From assembly GCA_032821775.1 (NCBI GenBank), contig JAVLRN010000016.1:124001-188000 (forward strand): DNA of 64,000 nucleotides, read 5' to 3'. The DNA comes from Sanguinoderma infundibulare. Its lineage: Eukaryota > Basidiomycota > Agaricomycetes > Polyporales > Polyporaceae. This document shows positions 1 through 11,588 of the stretch, in pieces. A program made the position numbers and the translations under genes. The notes beneath the pieces were generated by a model. That model was not told where the DNA came from. It made no database searches and saw nothing but the letters and a program-made list of their open reading frames with translations. Position 1 is the first letter of the stretch, and every line of letters starts with the position of its first letter.

Positions 1-105
1 CGATCTCGCTTTGTACACTTATACATTAGGTTTGTCAACTCTACTCTGCCGCCACTTGGCGCTGGAGGAATCGGAGCCAAACGTCCAACCTTCAACGTCC
101 AACCT

Positions 106-1862
106 TCAACAATCGCCCGCTGCGTCGACTTCAGCCCCAGTTGCCGACTCCTGCATGTTCGCTCCCGCCCGGCCCTCAGACATCATTTCCTCGTCTTCGT
201 CCTCGTTCTCGATGGCGAAAGCACCGTCCGCGTTCAAGACGGTGCCGAACGAGCCAATGGCCCGGACATTGAAGCGGAGCGTGCTGGCGTCGCCGAATCG
301 TTGCGATGCTTGACTTTGGCTAGGGCCGCCGAGGTTCATCGTGCTTCGGTTGGTCGCTTGGAGATCGATTAGGAAGCGAGCGATGAGCACGCTTGTGATC
401 CTGGACAAGATTCCGTACGCATCAGCGTTGGCAGATAAAGGGCAGACTGTAAAAAGGGACAGTTACGGTTGCGTGAACGCCGTTACATCGCTCCCTGCCC
501 TGCCCGGAGCACTGTCGACGATCTAGGTCCATGAATTACAATTTCGTCAACAACTATGACCGGGAGCATGACATGCGCTCACGTCTGGCAATGACAGCGC
601 CATGTGGAGAATGTTGAGAAGGAGCATGACCCTGACCGTAGATGTGTTTAGTTGCTGGAGCTGCAGTGGTATCAAGAGACGAGTGCTTACGAGAAGTAGC
701 AGGTACCTGTGCAGAATTGAGACTGTGAGCGTTCGAAATGCACGCGAAATACTGGTGGTGCGCACCGTTGTAAAGCATGACAAACATGAGTGAATGCTGT
801 CGCGCACCTTCGCCGACAAGGCCCTTCCTGTAAGTGGCGATCCACGTCACGAGGAGGACGATGGCATCTGCCAGGATGAGGCTTGCTCTTGAGGCAACAA
901 GGTCTAAAAGGGCATGCATGAGATGGTTTTGACCATGTCCTGGTCAACAGACATACACCTTGAGGATGGGTAAGTGGCACATCATCCCGCACGGTTGACG
1001 ATAAACGACTTACGTGGTGACCAGTGACGCGCTTTCTTCGCCAGCAGTAAATTCGACGCAACTGAAGCCTTCATACGGAAAGCCGGTTGCTTTTTCTATT
1101 CCGAATGTATCCACCTGAGAAACCTAATTCAGTATGCGAGCCATCCAGTAACACGGTCTTCCACTGACGAAGTTCAGCACCATCGGTACATTGGACAGCG
1201 CAAACACCAGTGTCGACACAACCCAACTCTGGCTTAGACCGTATACCCGCAGGGTGGAGAACACTGAAGTTCGAGTCCGCATTAGCTTGAGTTACAACCT
1301 TCGGGAGGCCTGTGTACTCGATGATACCTGCGCCAGAAAGAAATTGGAGGTAGTTCAAGATATACCCCGATCGAATGATGGCCGTGCATCTACAGATTGA
1401 GCTGCGAGATGAGTTTAGCGGTCTTGGAGTCCCTGGTTGTACACGTACCCCTGCGGAAAGGTCAAATGTCGTTAGGATGATTCTTGCGCATAACACACCT
1501 GGATAGTGGGAGAGAATACGAAGAAGCCATCGTAGACGACGATGAGAGTTAGATACCTGTTCCAGAAGAACAGGATTGCTGCGATCGACAGCTTTCGCCG
1601 CCAGAACAATCGTACTTCTGACCGGAATGTTGAAAGCCATTCGCATGTCAGCAGCGCTAAACGAAATCTTGGTCAGCGTACTGCGTCGCAATGTCTGGTC
1701 GAATAGGACATGGGAACACACTTAACACAGCGCAAGCGCAACAAGTGCCAATCGTGCTTGGAGCAGAAGTCGTCAGTTATGGTCACGGCGTCGTACTAGA
1801 CCCTCAAAAAGCACTCACTCGGTAAGACTGAGCGATCGCTGCTCATCGTTTTGCGAGGACAT
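106..1862 (-). CDS. DUF6533 seven-helix membrane protein (copy 1)
   Basis: Predicted integral membrane protein of the DUF6533 family, which is greatly expanded in Agaricomycetes and has no known biochemical role. The proposed start is the ATG at 1862. Exon 1 (1819-1862) splices at a GTGAGT donor to a short helix-forming exon. Next come the family signature around 1540-1630, an acidic FRSEVRLFW piece followed by LFFWNRYLTL, and then a helix with LRVYGLSQSWVVSTLVF near 1190-1270. The segment LLVTWIATYRK lies near 830-870. The last exon begins with RITSVLIARFLIDLQ and ends in an acidic Glu/Asp tail at 106. This helix order matches the family. The middle exons were placed by similarity to copies 2 and 3 and their exact borders are uncertain. 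No disabling change was seen. A signalling-receptor role is sometimes suggested for such proteins but nothing here shows it. Confidence 0.75.
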
Positions 1863-2567
1863 CGTCGTGGGGAAAGCCTTTGGTCGGGAGAAACACCTCC
1901 AGCCAAGGTTCATAGGCTCAGACACGCGACCCCTTATATCCGATGAGAGAGTTTGAGAAGGGCGAGGAGAGACTTTATGGATGCAATTGTGGCGCGCTTC
2001 GCCCAAGCGGAGCAAATGTCAGCCCGAAGTGTGTCCGTCGTCATGAGAAAGCTCACCGATCTCGACACATGGATAGGAAGCCAGCCTTAGCCTTTGGGTT
2101 CCCTCTGTTGCGCTGCAACCTTGGTCGTTGGAAGGCGCCGAGGTGGAGCTTTTGTGCAGCGGAAGTGTCTCAACGCTGGGAAAGCTCAGCGAGGCGTGGC
2201 ATGATAAGGTGAAATTGAACTTACATGTATCATCTGGGGGACGATGGCGCCATCACGGGTCAAACTTTACGTGAACAATAGATACTTCGTGACGGCTCTG
2301 GGACCTAGTTTTTGAGCCGCAGTCTTGGCCGTTGATATAGCGGTCTAGAAGTGAATCGCCGCTCATCGACCACAGCACGACATTCTGTACACCTTCCCAG
2401 AGAGGCGCTTGTCAATGATGTTAACGCCGAGGTTCCGAATTACATGCCGGGGCGCGAAGCATGCTAAGCGAAAATCTGAAGCGGCTGCAATACTACTTAG
2501 TGCATGGAAGAAACGTATAAAGCTGGAAGGGACCACCAACAGTAAATGCATCCGTGTCGCAGTGACC

Positions 2568-4275
2568 TCAGATACGCCCCCCACGTGTGAACGCCGCAAC
2601 TGCGCCGCAATCTTTCTCTTCCCCCGCCACAGCCGTAAGGGTTCCCTCAGATTCTCCCCCAAAGGCGTGGTCGTCGTGTTCGTCGTCATCTCCATGTCCG
2701 TCGAGGTGCGAAGCGATTGAGCCGACGACCTTCGCGAAGGAGAGCGTACCGATGTCGGTGTCGGAGCTTGTCCTATACACATGAGCACTCTGCGAGCTCT
2801 GGTGGACGGTACGGAGGCTGGCGGCTTGAAGGTCGAGGAGGAAGCGAGACACAAGCACGCTCGTGATCCTATCAGGCCGGGAATGTCACTTGCGCAGGCG
2901 AGACGGAGGGGAAGGACGACGTACGGCTCAGAGAAATAGGTGATCTCGCTGGTGTAGACGATATTGGGATTGGAGTAGCCCTGTCGATGTGATCAGGGAC
3001 GTAGGGCAATGCGGGCTGCAGAACGGTCGCATACCACGAGCGTAAGGGAAAGGTGGGCCACGTTGAGGCCCAACAGGACTCTACACAGACTCGTCAGAGA
3101 TATGGCCAGCACCATGTCCAATGGGAACACTGACAGGAAGAAGCCGGTTCCTGTACAAAACACGTCAGAGATTTTCATACCCAGAACAATATTTAGTACT
3201 CACCATCGACGAGGATGACATTTGAGAGTGTCCGTTTGCCTGAAAATACTCCGTTCATGCCGCGCTGGTACGTGCGCCACCACGTTACGAGCAGAACGGT
3301 GATATCTGTTACGATAAGACAGCCCCGAGAAACGATGATGACTGGTACAGCCATACTGTTAGCAACTGGATATGTAGATATATCGTAGGCGAACATACAT
3401 CTACACTTTGATGAGCACGAGGAGCCAACGGCTGCGTAGTTTTCCACTCACATGGTCGACTGCATCAGGGTGATCGGAGCTGTGGACGCAACCCCACAGG
3501 CGAAGATTGGGTCTACGCCTCCAGTGACTTGCATGATGCCGTAGTACGCAACCTGCCAATTATTAGGCCGACGCACAACTATGTCAGTGGGAGGACGGCT
3601 TACAAGGTTCACCACGAACGGGGCAATCGAGAGCAGACCGACGGCAAGCGCAGTGAGCAAACTCCTGCTCAGGGCGAATGTTCGCAAGGCGGAAAACGCT
3701 GGGGAGTCGTGAGAAGAGGATCCTTGGAGGTCGTGATGGCTTACCTCCCCATATCACGTACTGGAGCTCATTCAAGAGTACGTACGCTTTTACGAGGCCA
3801 GTGCAACTTCAACGTTTGCGTCAGATTCAGAGTTGGAGACAGGTTTATGGATTCAGATATCTTACCTCTAAGAAGAGGTCAGAAAAGCCCATCGAACGCA
3901 AAGGTTACTCACCGTCACCGATGTGACGTGTACTTCACTGATATCAACACTCCGTAGCCACAGAGTGAGGTAGCGATTGAGGAGGAACAAGACGCCAGCC
4001 CCGGTAAGTCTTCTTCTCCAGAACAAGTCCACCTCGAGGTCGAACGTGATGAAGTACTCATAAATGATAAATGCTGCAGCGAGGGAGTCAAGTTATGCTC
4101 ATCACAGAAGAGTAAGAGTGAAGCACATACAAAACACAGCCATGGTCGCATATTGTGCAGAGATGCTTCGTGTGGGATCTGGATCAGAGAGCGCATCGGA
4201 TATTGCAAGATAGACAAGTACGCACAATTCATCGGTCAATGCTATAATTTGGGCCGCATCTTGGGAATCCGCCAT
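2568..4275 (-). CDS. DUF6533 seven-helix membrane protein (copy 2)
   Basis: Second DUF6533 membrane protein, same strand and organisation as its neighbour at 106-1862, so probably an old tandem duplicate. The start is the ATG at 4275; the first exon encodes about 48 residues ending in a helix (YATMAVF). A GTATGT...CTGCAG intron then leads to IIYEYFITFDLEVDLFW and VLFLLNRYLTLW (about 3960-4090), the DUF6533 hallmark. LRTFALSRSLLTAL (about 3640-3687) and ITVLLVTWWRTYQRG (about 3270-3330) are later helices. The final exon starts with LVSRFLLDLQAAS near 2850, and the protein ends at 2568 after an acidic Asp/His-rich stretch. Function is unknown. The 700-bp space between copies 1 and 2 holds no other gene. 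Confidence 0.78.
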
Positions 4276-4989
4276 CGTACAAAAGGTGGCGCGGCGTGTT
4301 CGTCGCGGACCGCGAGGGGGAGGACAGACGGGATACGCAGGCGACAGGCACCACAGGTCCGTGCTTTATCATGGACGGGCTATGGCCGGCGCAGAATTGA
4401 TCAATTAGCGGACACGATTCTACTGCACCCTACTGCAACCCGATACCGATGGAACGCGGTACCGATCCTCGGCTAGAAAGATAGTGAAGAAACTGACGAC
4501 GACTTTGGACGACGCACATCAGGAAGCAGCTCAGGCTGTCACATGGTTCGAATTGGTCTCTGCATCGCCCGGCTACGTGTCGCCCTGTGTTATTTTGTGT
4601 TGCCCTAGTCGGCCATGAACACTCGCGACGTTCTCATGGGCCTGAGAGTTTCTCAGGACAAAAGATGTCTGTCTGCGGCATGTGTGGATTCAGTGATGGA
4701 TTGGCATCGAAACCACGGCCGAGAGCCATGGGACCTTCTTTGCAAGGATTCGCCCGACTTGTGACGCAAGACGGCTGCTGGGGTTACTTATGAGGACATT
4801 ACAATGAGACTCGCAGTGTTATCAACTCACCAGTGCTTCGTCCGTTGTAGCGGTGGATGACGGTAGAAGTACAAGTTCGAACAGGCGCTTGAAGGTCTTG
4901 GACATCTTGGACCCGAACTCTCACTGCCTGCTCTCGACCCGCTCGTACCAACCGACCTCGGGCGACGTCCTCAGGCCTTCCATCTTCGA
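4276..4989. other. Intergenic, nothing recognised
   Basis: Promoter side of the DUF6533 gene starting at 4275, then uncharacterised sequence up to the methyltransferase relic. I see no convincing gene or RNA. Confidence 0.5.
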
Positions 4990-5760
4990 ATGACTCTCTG
5001 TGTCTTCGCTCCTCCATCCTCGACGCTGCCTCCAATCCGCAAGATCCACAAGCATCCTGTCGAGGCGCTAGCAAGCCTGGTTGAGTCCCTCCGTACCCTC
5101 TACAACCCTCTGGTCTGCGGGACGCGCCGCGTCGACTGCAAGCCTCCACACGACGCCCATGGCTCTGTTGAAAATGATGGGGAGAAGGCCGCGTTAGAAT
5201 CCCTGCGTTCGGACGAGTTCGAGCGGGCATACGCCGTCCGCTGGCTCACTGGACTCGTCTCCCAAGCCTCCCTCCTTCCCTACCCACTCGAGGACGACGT
5301 GCATCCATACGGCGGCTAGGACAAGGTTGAAGCCCTCATCCGCTCTGCTACGGAGCTCATCACTGCGTGCGCTGGCACCGCTGCAGCCAGGACTCTGACC
5401 CGCCGGTACGCGTTCCACGCGCCCTCTCTCGAAGCCGACATCGACATCAGCTTGACGGACGTGTCGATCTTCGTTGAGGGCGACTCGGCCACGGTTGGAG
5501 CGCAGACGTGGGGTAGCGCGTGCCTCATGGCGGAGATGGTGGTAGAAGAGCCAGAGAAGTTCGGACTGTTGGACGAGGTACTGGGTAGTGGTCGGGAAGT
5601 GAGATGGTTTAGACCAAGGTATGTACTCTTATGGAATGCCGATGTACCATCCTGTGTCGCCGTGATGTCGTTCTGTAGCCTGTTCAGACATGGGATACGG
5701 GGTATAGTGCTTCAACCTGCCGTCACCTTCGGAGGGACGTGCGCGCATATGTGGCAGTGA
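4990..5760 (+). pseudogene. Truncated class I methyltransferase (lysine-methyltransferase-like) relic
   Basis: The frame from 4990 gives a helical N-terminal region with LPYPLEDDVHPYGG, followed by a TAG at 5317-5319 where tryptophan would fit. It continues in the same frame with ARTLTRRYAF and then GAQTWGSACLMAEMV. The last motif resembles the start of the methyltransferase-16 domain (usual form LQTWGSSxLLAE) of EEF2KMT/FAM86-like protein methyltransferases. The sequence decays after about 5610, before the Rossmann glycine motif that binds S-adenosylmethionine. A functional enzyme is therefore not encoded. The in-frame stop and the missing SAM-binding core both support a pseudogene. The family name rests on the N-terminal motif only. 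Confidence 0.6.
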
Positions 5761-7074
5761 CACACTTCGTATGTCTTTGTGAGTGTCCATTTGCCTTCCC
5801 CAAACCTGGTACTACATCGCTTGCCATATTCTAAGTTTCTTCCATATCCCTGCTTTCGCATGTGCATGAGTCGCGCCTGTTGTACCCTAAGGTTACCTAT
5901 TCCATTAAACGATGTGCACCTTCATTTTTGCCATCGCCTCCCTACTCCTGTTGCGCAAATGGAACGTCGATGATCTCCGCTCCGGCGAAGTCTCCGCCAA
6001 CGGGGCTCCCCAGCCCCAACGCCCGCCTTGCGCTGCACATCGTCGCGCTCATATAAACCGCACGATGAGTGCGACGGTGTGACCCAGGGCGGCAAGCCTC
6101 CCCGAATCGCGACGGGGATGATCCACAAGTCCAGTATTTGTCGAAATCTCGCACGTCCACTGCTCCTCCGGAACCGCTTCCTTCTCCTTTGCGTCCACAG
6201 AATTCAACCACCCGTAACGAAGCTACAATTACAAGTATGGAATTGAGCATCAAATGTCCTTCCCAACCGCTACGAATACATCGAATGGCCATGTCTCAGC
6301 TCTCAAGCGAAGGAATGACGAGGGTCTGTCCGTCAAGAGCTCTGCATTGGAGGCTCGACGCTCCCAGCTGCCCTCTGCACGCGTGCTGACGAGATACATG
6401 AGGTACGTTCTGGCAGTGCCTTCTTGCCCTTCTTCTCGTCCGTCGAGCACGGCAAGGGCCGCACACGGGAGGACTGCTCGCGAACGCTGTTCTTTTTTCG
6501 CCCTCTGCATGGCGGTTGCGGTCAGACGGTGGCATGATCGTACTCAACGCCCACGTCATAGGGGGCCTTAGCGCAGCCTCTATCCGTACTTTGTTTATAC
6601 ATCTCTGAACCACCGCAGCGGTGGTTCTGGCTAGGAGTGCTAGTCCGGCTAACGTCCGCTCCCGGTTGCGTAGTTGTCGCTTTGCAATTGCCTTTACATA
6701 CGGGTCGGCCAGGTACTGAGCCATTTGACTTAGCGCAGTCGGTTCAATCAAATCTGAGGATCCCAATGGCATGGCCACCCCGCATGAAGGCCTCGATGAG
6801 ATGAAGATGCGCATAGCATACTCGACATATTTGTCATCAATCTTGCGTGAATATTCCCGAATCCCGGCATCGTGACCGCGCCAGGGCGAGTCGCTGTGCA
6901 ACTTGAACGTCCACGGACCTCACGCGCCCTCAGGCTTGTCCCAACCCATCATATTCCGCGCGCCACGTCAACCATGCGTCAAGCAGGTGAGTTCGTGTCC
7001 AGTAAGTCGTAGGCCAGTATGTAGAGGATATTGATGAATGTTTGACGTGCCAAGGGCGTTTTGAGCAGTTTTAC
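5761..7074. other. No recognised gene; one long unassigned minus-strand frame
   Basis: A minus-strand open frame at 6296-6901 (201 codons) begins with moderately complex sequence and ends Arg/His-rich, like an antisense shadow. A shorter minus frame lies at 5942-6292. I recognise neither, and codon use does not clearly favour coding. Confidence 0.3.
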
Positions 7075-7215
7075 AACGTACGGGGTCGTGCTGGCTTTGA
7101 CGGCTGGGTAGTCGTCACCGCGCGATACGAGACGTCTTCGGGCGCACCGCTCTCCGTAGACGACAAGCCGACCCTCTTCGCGGCCCTCGAGAAGGTCGCA
7201 CTACGCGCCCCATAG
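7075..7215 (+). pseudogene. Detached N-terminal exon of an alcohol acetyltransferase-like gene
   Basis: The plus frame reads FDGWVVVTARYETSSGAPL and then KPTLFAALEKVALRAP before a TAG. This resembles the N-terminal exon of basidiomycete alcohol acetyltransferase-like proteins (a variable beta strand, then a PTLFxALExxxxAHxxL helix). The rest of such a protein lies at about 9190-10478 on the same strand, so this may be its displaced first exon. No upstream ATG with a clear Kozak context was found. It could instead be an unrelated relic of the same family. Confidence 0.45.
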
Positions 7216-9145
7216 GTCGGAATAAGTGAAAGGAAAAGCCGGAAGAATCGCATTTCACGATCGTAAGTCGGGGCTAATTCGGACTAGTAGAAACTTCGGA
7301 GGTTTTGCGACGTAGGGGAAATACACATGTTTTCGCTACTATGCTTGCCGCCCGAGAGACCCAACAAATACTGGTAATTATAATGAATAGAAAACAGGTG
7401 AAAAAAAAAACTTGAATTGAGCGTCTAACACTTCCATCTCTCCTCCCACTCGCCACGTAGCCTCCTCGTCACCACGCCCGAGGCATCCCCTCCCTCCCCC
7501 TCAGTATCAACACTACTGTCCAGCCCCAGCTTGCATCTGACATTGCTCCCACCTTGGACCCCACCTCCCTGAACATCACTGGTCCCGGCTCCCCGCTCAA
7601 GGCGAAGCACGTGTACGACCGCGACCGCCAGCGCGCTGACCGTGAGCGGGAGTGCAATGCCTCCCTCAACCCCGTCCAGGCCGTCCACAGCCGCGAGGGG
7701 TCCGGGAAGTACACAGGCAGTGGTGGTGGTGGAAAGGGTGCTGCGAACCCGAGGCTGCTCACGTCCGAGGACAGATGTGGCGAGCCCAATTGAGGAGATC
7801 ATCATGGACGTTGTCGAGCAGACGATGCGTGCATGCGGCGACGGCCTGGTGTCCATGATAAACCTGCCACTCGAGGTGCGCATTGAGCAGCTCATGAAGC
7901 CCAGCAAGGTGCGGAAGAGCAAAGGTGAGCTTCGTCCTCCCTCTCCCTCTCAAGCTCCCCGCTTCCTTCCCCTTCACTTTGTCCAACAAATGCTCTCACC
8001 ACAAACTCGACCATGCTGCCCTCAAACTCCATGCTTCTGACACTAGATCCCAATGCTTGCATCTCATTGTGGAGGGCCCCTTGTCCAGGTAAGTACCATC
8101 CCCTCCTTGCAGAGCACCTTCTACGTCCCCAATGCCGTCCATTCCACCATCCAGCTCCCCCAGATCCTGTCTGCACATGCCCATGTCTCCCACACCTCCT
8201 CGCATAGGCTCAGCTCCTCTCAGCACTTCCTATCCATCCCCCTGCCCCCGCCGCTGAGCGCAACATCCAGTCGTGTGCGTCTCCACACCGGAAGCATGGA
8301 TGCAGGCTACAACGGGCCTCTTTCCGGTCTCGGCGCACCCCATCCCGCCAAGCAGCCCCATAGCGACTGTGAAGATGACCTTAGCCGCACCAGGTGGTAC
8401 AGTCTTTCAGTACGTTTCCATTCACCCGTAATCCCGGTATCGCTTGCCATTGCCTCTCCAGCTGTCAAACTCTCCTCATCCAGCATACCTTTCAAACAGC
8501 CACGCCCCGACCACTCACCTCAGCTCGCAGTCCACGCTACCGCTGCCGCCGCTCTCCACCCCCATTACCAGCAGTGCCTGCACCTGTCCTACTCCCGTGC
8601 CATTGATCCTCACTACACTTACCCCAACCAGCATCATTTGCGCTGCCGGGGCCACTCAACCTTGCATGGATGGTCCTCCCGCAGCTGCTCGCACTCCCGC
8701 ACCTCCGCCAGCAGTCTCGAAGACATGCTCTTCAATGCAACAACCACCGGTGACAACAATGCTGCCCACCCCCACAGCCATCGCTTCGTACTGTGGGAGG
8801 CACGCGTCTCATTGAATTGTTCCCTGGCTTCTATTGTACTCATGTATTGTATCCTCGCTACCATATGCACACACATTGTCCTATTCTCCTCGAATGCGTG
8901 ACCTAGGCCTGACAACAATTGAATGGAATGGCAACAATTGCGTTTTGACTACCTCGCCTAGCGTAAACACCGCATATGTACTAGTCAAAAACCCGCCTAA
9001 TCTCGGTTATAAGCACATTAACAGAACATCGGAATACAACACCTAAGCCCGGATATTCCGCTCGGAGCCCATTTTGAGAAACTGGTGAATCGGAAAGTTA
9101 TCCGTCGAATTTCGCCGAGTAGAACTCCCAGCTAACTTCGTCAAT
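7216..9145 (+). other. Pyrimidine-rich stretch with possible unassigned exons
   Basis: The plus strand is strongly C/T-rich from about 7440 to 8700. One frame (7642-7930) contains a complex segment, EEIIMDVVEQTMRACGDGL followed by LEVRIEQLM, ending at a GTGAGC donor. Pro/Thr/Ser-rich frames follow to a stop near 8815. This could be an unknown intron-containing gene, or part of an inserted element that separates the acetyltransferase fragments. I do not recognise a family. The stretch 8816-9145 is AT-richer and shows nothing. Confidence 0.3.
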
Positions 9146-10478
9146 TCCCACAGGCCAAAAGTCGACTATTCCCCGACCTATTGGTCGGGTTTTGGACGTC
9201 TCCATTTTCACTACCTACGGGGCGCGCAGTGTCGCACGCGCTCATGCTGCGCTTCACGCACGCCTCCCTCCGCCGACTGAACCTCCGCAATGGATACGTC
9301 TCTCGTCCATAGACTTGAACGTAATCGTTCAGTTCCTGGATAAAGATGGCGACCACTTTGAGAGCGTCACGGAGGACGTCTTTGTGCGCGACATGGAATT
9401 TCTTGAAGAGCAGAAGCCGCGATGGAGGCTCCTCGTGCTTCGCGACGGTACCGTCATGTTCCTCTGGGACCACGCCATCGGGGACGGTCAGAGTGGCCTC
9501 GCGTTCCATCACGCACTGCTCTCCGCGCTCAACAGCATACCCGAACCGCCCTCCGAGCACTCGGGTGTCATCGCAGACATCTCCACCGACCTCGCGCTCC
9601 CGCCGAGTATCGAAGAGGCGGCAGCTCGCGAAATAACAGTCCCGTTCCTCATGCTCGTTCGTGTCATCTTGGGGGTGTTTTTCCCCTTCCTCTTCGCTCG
9701 CGCGCTTGCTGCGTCCTGGACTGGCAACCCTTTACCTCCCAAAATCACCCGGCACGCGCAAGTGCGCGTCCTCCGCTACACGCCCTCGGACGCCAACGCA
9801 CTCCTCCGGATCTCGAGGGCACACCGTTCCACACTCACCGCGACGCTGCACACGCTCGCGCTCGCGGTCCTCTCGCGCCTCGTACGCGCTCTCCCGGATG
9901 GCGAAGGGGCCAAGTACGAAACGATCACGACTTCGATCCCCGTGTCCATGCGCCATTTCACGGGCACGCCCCCGACGGCGATCTGCGTGCACATTTCGGG
10001 CTACGAAGCGCGCCATCCCCCGCTCCCGGCGTCATCGGAGGAGGATTTCCCATGGGATGTCGCGGCCCGCTTTGCTGCGACGCTCAAGCGCGAGGCTCCG
10101 CGCGCGGGGCCGAAAGTCGGGACGCTGAAGTTGCTGAACGGGCAGTACGAGGAGTACTTCATGGAGAAGCTCGGGAAGAAGCGCGATGCGGGGCTGGAGA
10201 TCTCGAACCTAGGGGCGTTCCCAGCGTCGGTGGAGCCGGGTGGACAAGACAAGGACGTGGACGCGCCGCAGTGGAGGATCAAGGAAACAACGTTCGCGCA
10301 GGCGGGCGCGACCCTGGGCGCAGCCTTGAAGCTGAACGTCGCGGGCGCGTCGGATGGTGGGCTGGGCATCAGCGTGACGTGGGGCACGGGCGGGGTTGAA
10401 GACGACTTTGCTGAGGCATTCGCGAAGGGGGTGGACGGTGGGCTCAGGACGCTGATCGCGGCGGCATCCAAGCTGTGA
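9146..10478 (+). CDS. Alcohol acetyltransferase-like protein (condensation superfamily), 5' end incomplete
   Basis: About 430 residues in one exon. The active-site motif HxxxDG is present as HAIGDGQSG (codons near 9472-9498), the catalytic histidine loop of chloramphenicol-acetyltransferase-fold and BAHD/condensation enzymes. The C-terminal half has the expected pattern, including a hydrophobic FLMLVRVILGVFFPFLFARAL segment and a late GISVTWGTG strand. The best match is the fungal alcohol acetyltransferase family (PF07247), which transfers acetyl from acetyl-CoA to alcohols. No ATG precedes the conserved region; the frame is open from a possible splice acceptor (CCCACAG) just before 9160, so the first exon is missing or displaced (see 7075-7215). 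If no upstream exon is joined, the copy is inactive. The terminal part to 10478 looks intact. Confidence 0.72.
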
Positions 10479-11588
10479 GCATCATAGGCCCATAGATCCA
10501 ATACTTGGCAATGACGGATACTCGATGATCTGGTAGACTGGCTAGTCGCCCGTGTAGTTTTCCTGTTCGATGAGCTCAGCCATGAGTTGTCCATACCCGA
10601 TCGGTGGGTTTCTCACTGAGGGTATGACCCTACTTGGAGCGGCAGGGAATGTTGAGTGCAACCTCCGCGCGCCTGATCTAACCCAATCGTCATGTGGCTG
10701 GGATAGTATCGACGGCGGTATTGCCTTCTTTGAGTGCGTCACTTTCCGAGGCTCGGTGTGCGCGCGGCCACTCTGAGAATGGACTACGTACACCAGTCAG
10801 CAATTCTTCGGGCAGAAGTGTGGCGAGAGACGCATGTATATCTCTCCGAGATAGTAATGCTGCAGAAGGTTGCGTAGATGGAAATTGGTGGGGCCCATTG
10901 GATTCATGGGACTTGAACAGCCTCTGGCAGATCGGCCAGTCTGTTCCTTCGAGAGCAATCTACACCCATCTTTCGATTGGACCTCAGTCCCGCAGAGTGG
11001 AAAGACGGGTGATGATTCCGCTATAGATCCAGAGGAACAGTCTTCAGCTTCAAGGGCGAGCAGAATTAAATTGAACACGATGACGTGGTCGGTGAGGATA
11101 TCGTGGCTGTGACCCCTGGACCGCAGCGGAGGCCTGTCCGGAACCGTGACGGTTGTTGGCACCTTCCGCCGCCATGTCTGTACGTATGCATCGAGCGGTT
11201 TTCCCTAAGGTTCGTACGTGCTCATCCCCGTTTATCGCTGATGTCAGTCTTTGGAATTTCCACTTTTACCCGAACCCGTCATGCATGGTTTGGCACCCGG
11301 CCGACCGTCTGAAGCCTGCGGACACGCACTTTCCTGCACAGGGTCTGGTGAGCATCAGAATGGATCGAAGTGAGGAAACCTCACCGGAGTGGTTTCCTTT
11401 TCATGGAAGGTAATTGAAGTCTGGATTCAGGGATCGTAGGTACCACTCTTGTTTATCTGTCCCCGCACGACGTGCTGACCAACCTGACCCTTTGGTTGGC
11501 ACATATAGTCTTGAATCCCTCCTGCTTCTGGTGCCCTCACCGGCTTACTCCCCTCAGCACTCCCTGGTCCATCACAACGAAACACGGA
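10479..11588. other. No recognised gene
   Basis: Contains a minus-strand frame (10797-11162) with a short hydrophobic piece (ILTDHVIVFNLILLALE). A similar peptide can be read at 14800-14850, so this may be a fragment of a dispersed repeat. Promoter sequence for the reductase at 11589 should lie at the right end; a TATA-like CACATATAG sits at about 11501-11509. Confidence 0.3.

Noticed and set aside
4541..4565. GGTTCGAATTGG as a tRNA B box
   Set aside because: No matching A box, acceptor stem or anticodon arm could be folded around it.
6296..6901. 201-codon minus frame as a gene
   Set aside because: No homology recognised, compositional shift to Arg/His at its end, and no intron-exon support; left as unassigned.
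9422..10399. Plus frame of 325 codons overlapping the acetyltransferase
   Set aside because: Arg/His-rich out-of-frame shadow of the gene carrying the HxxxDG motif.
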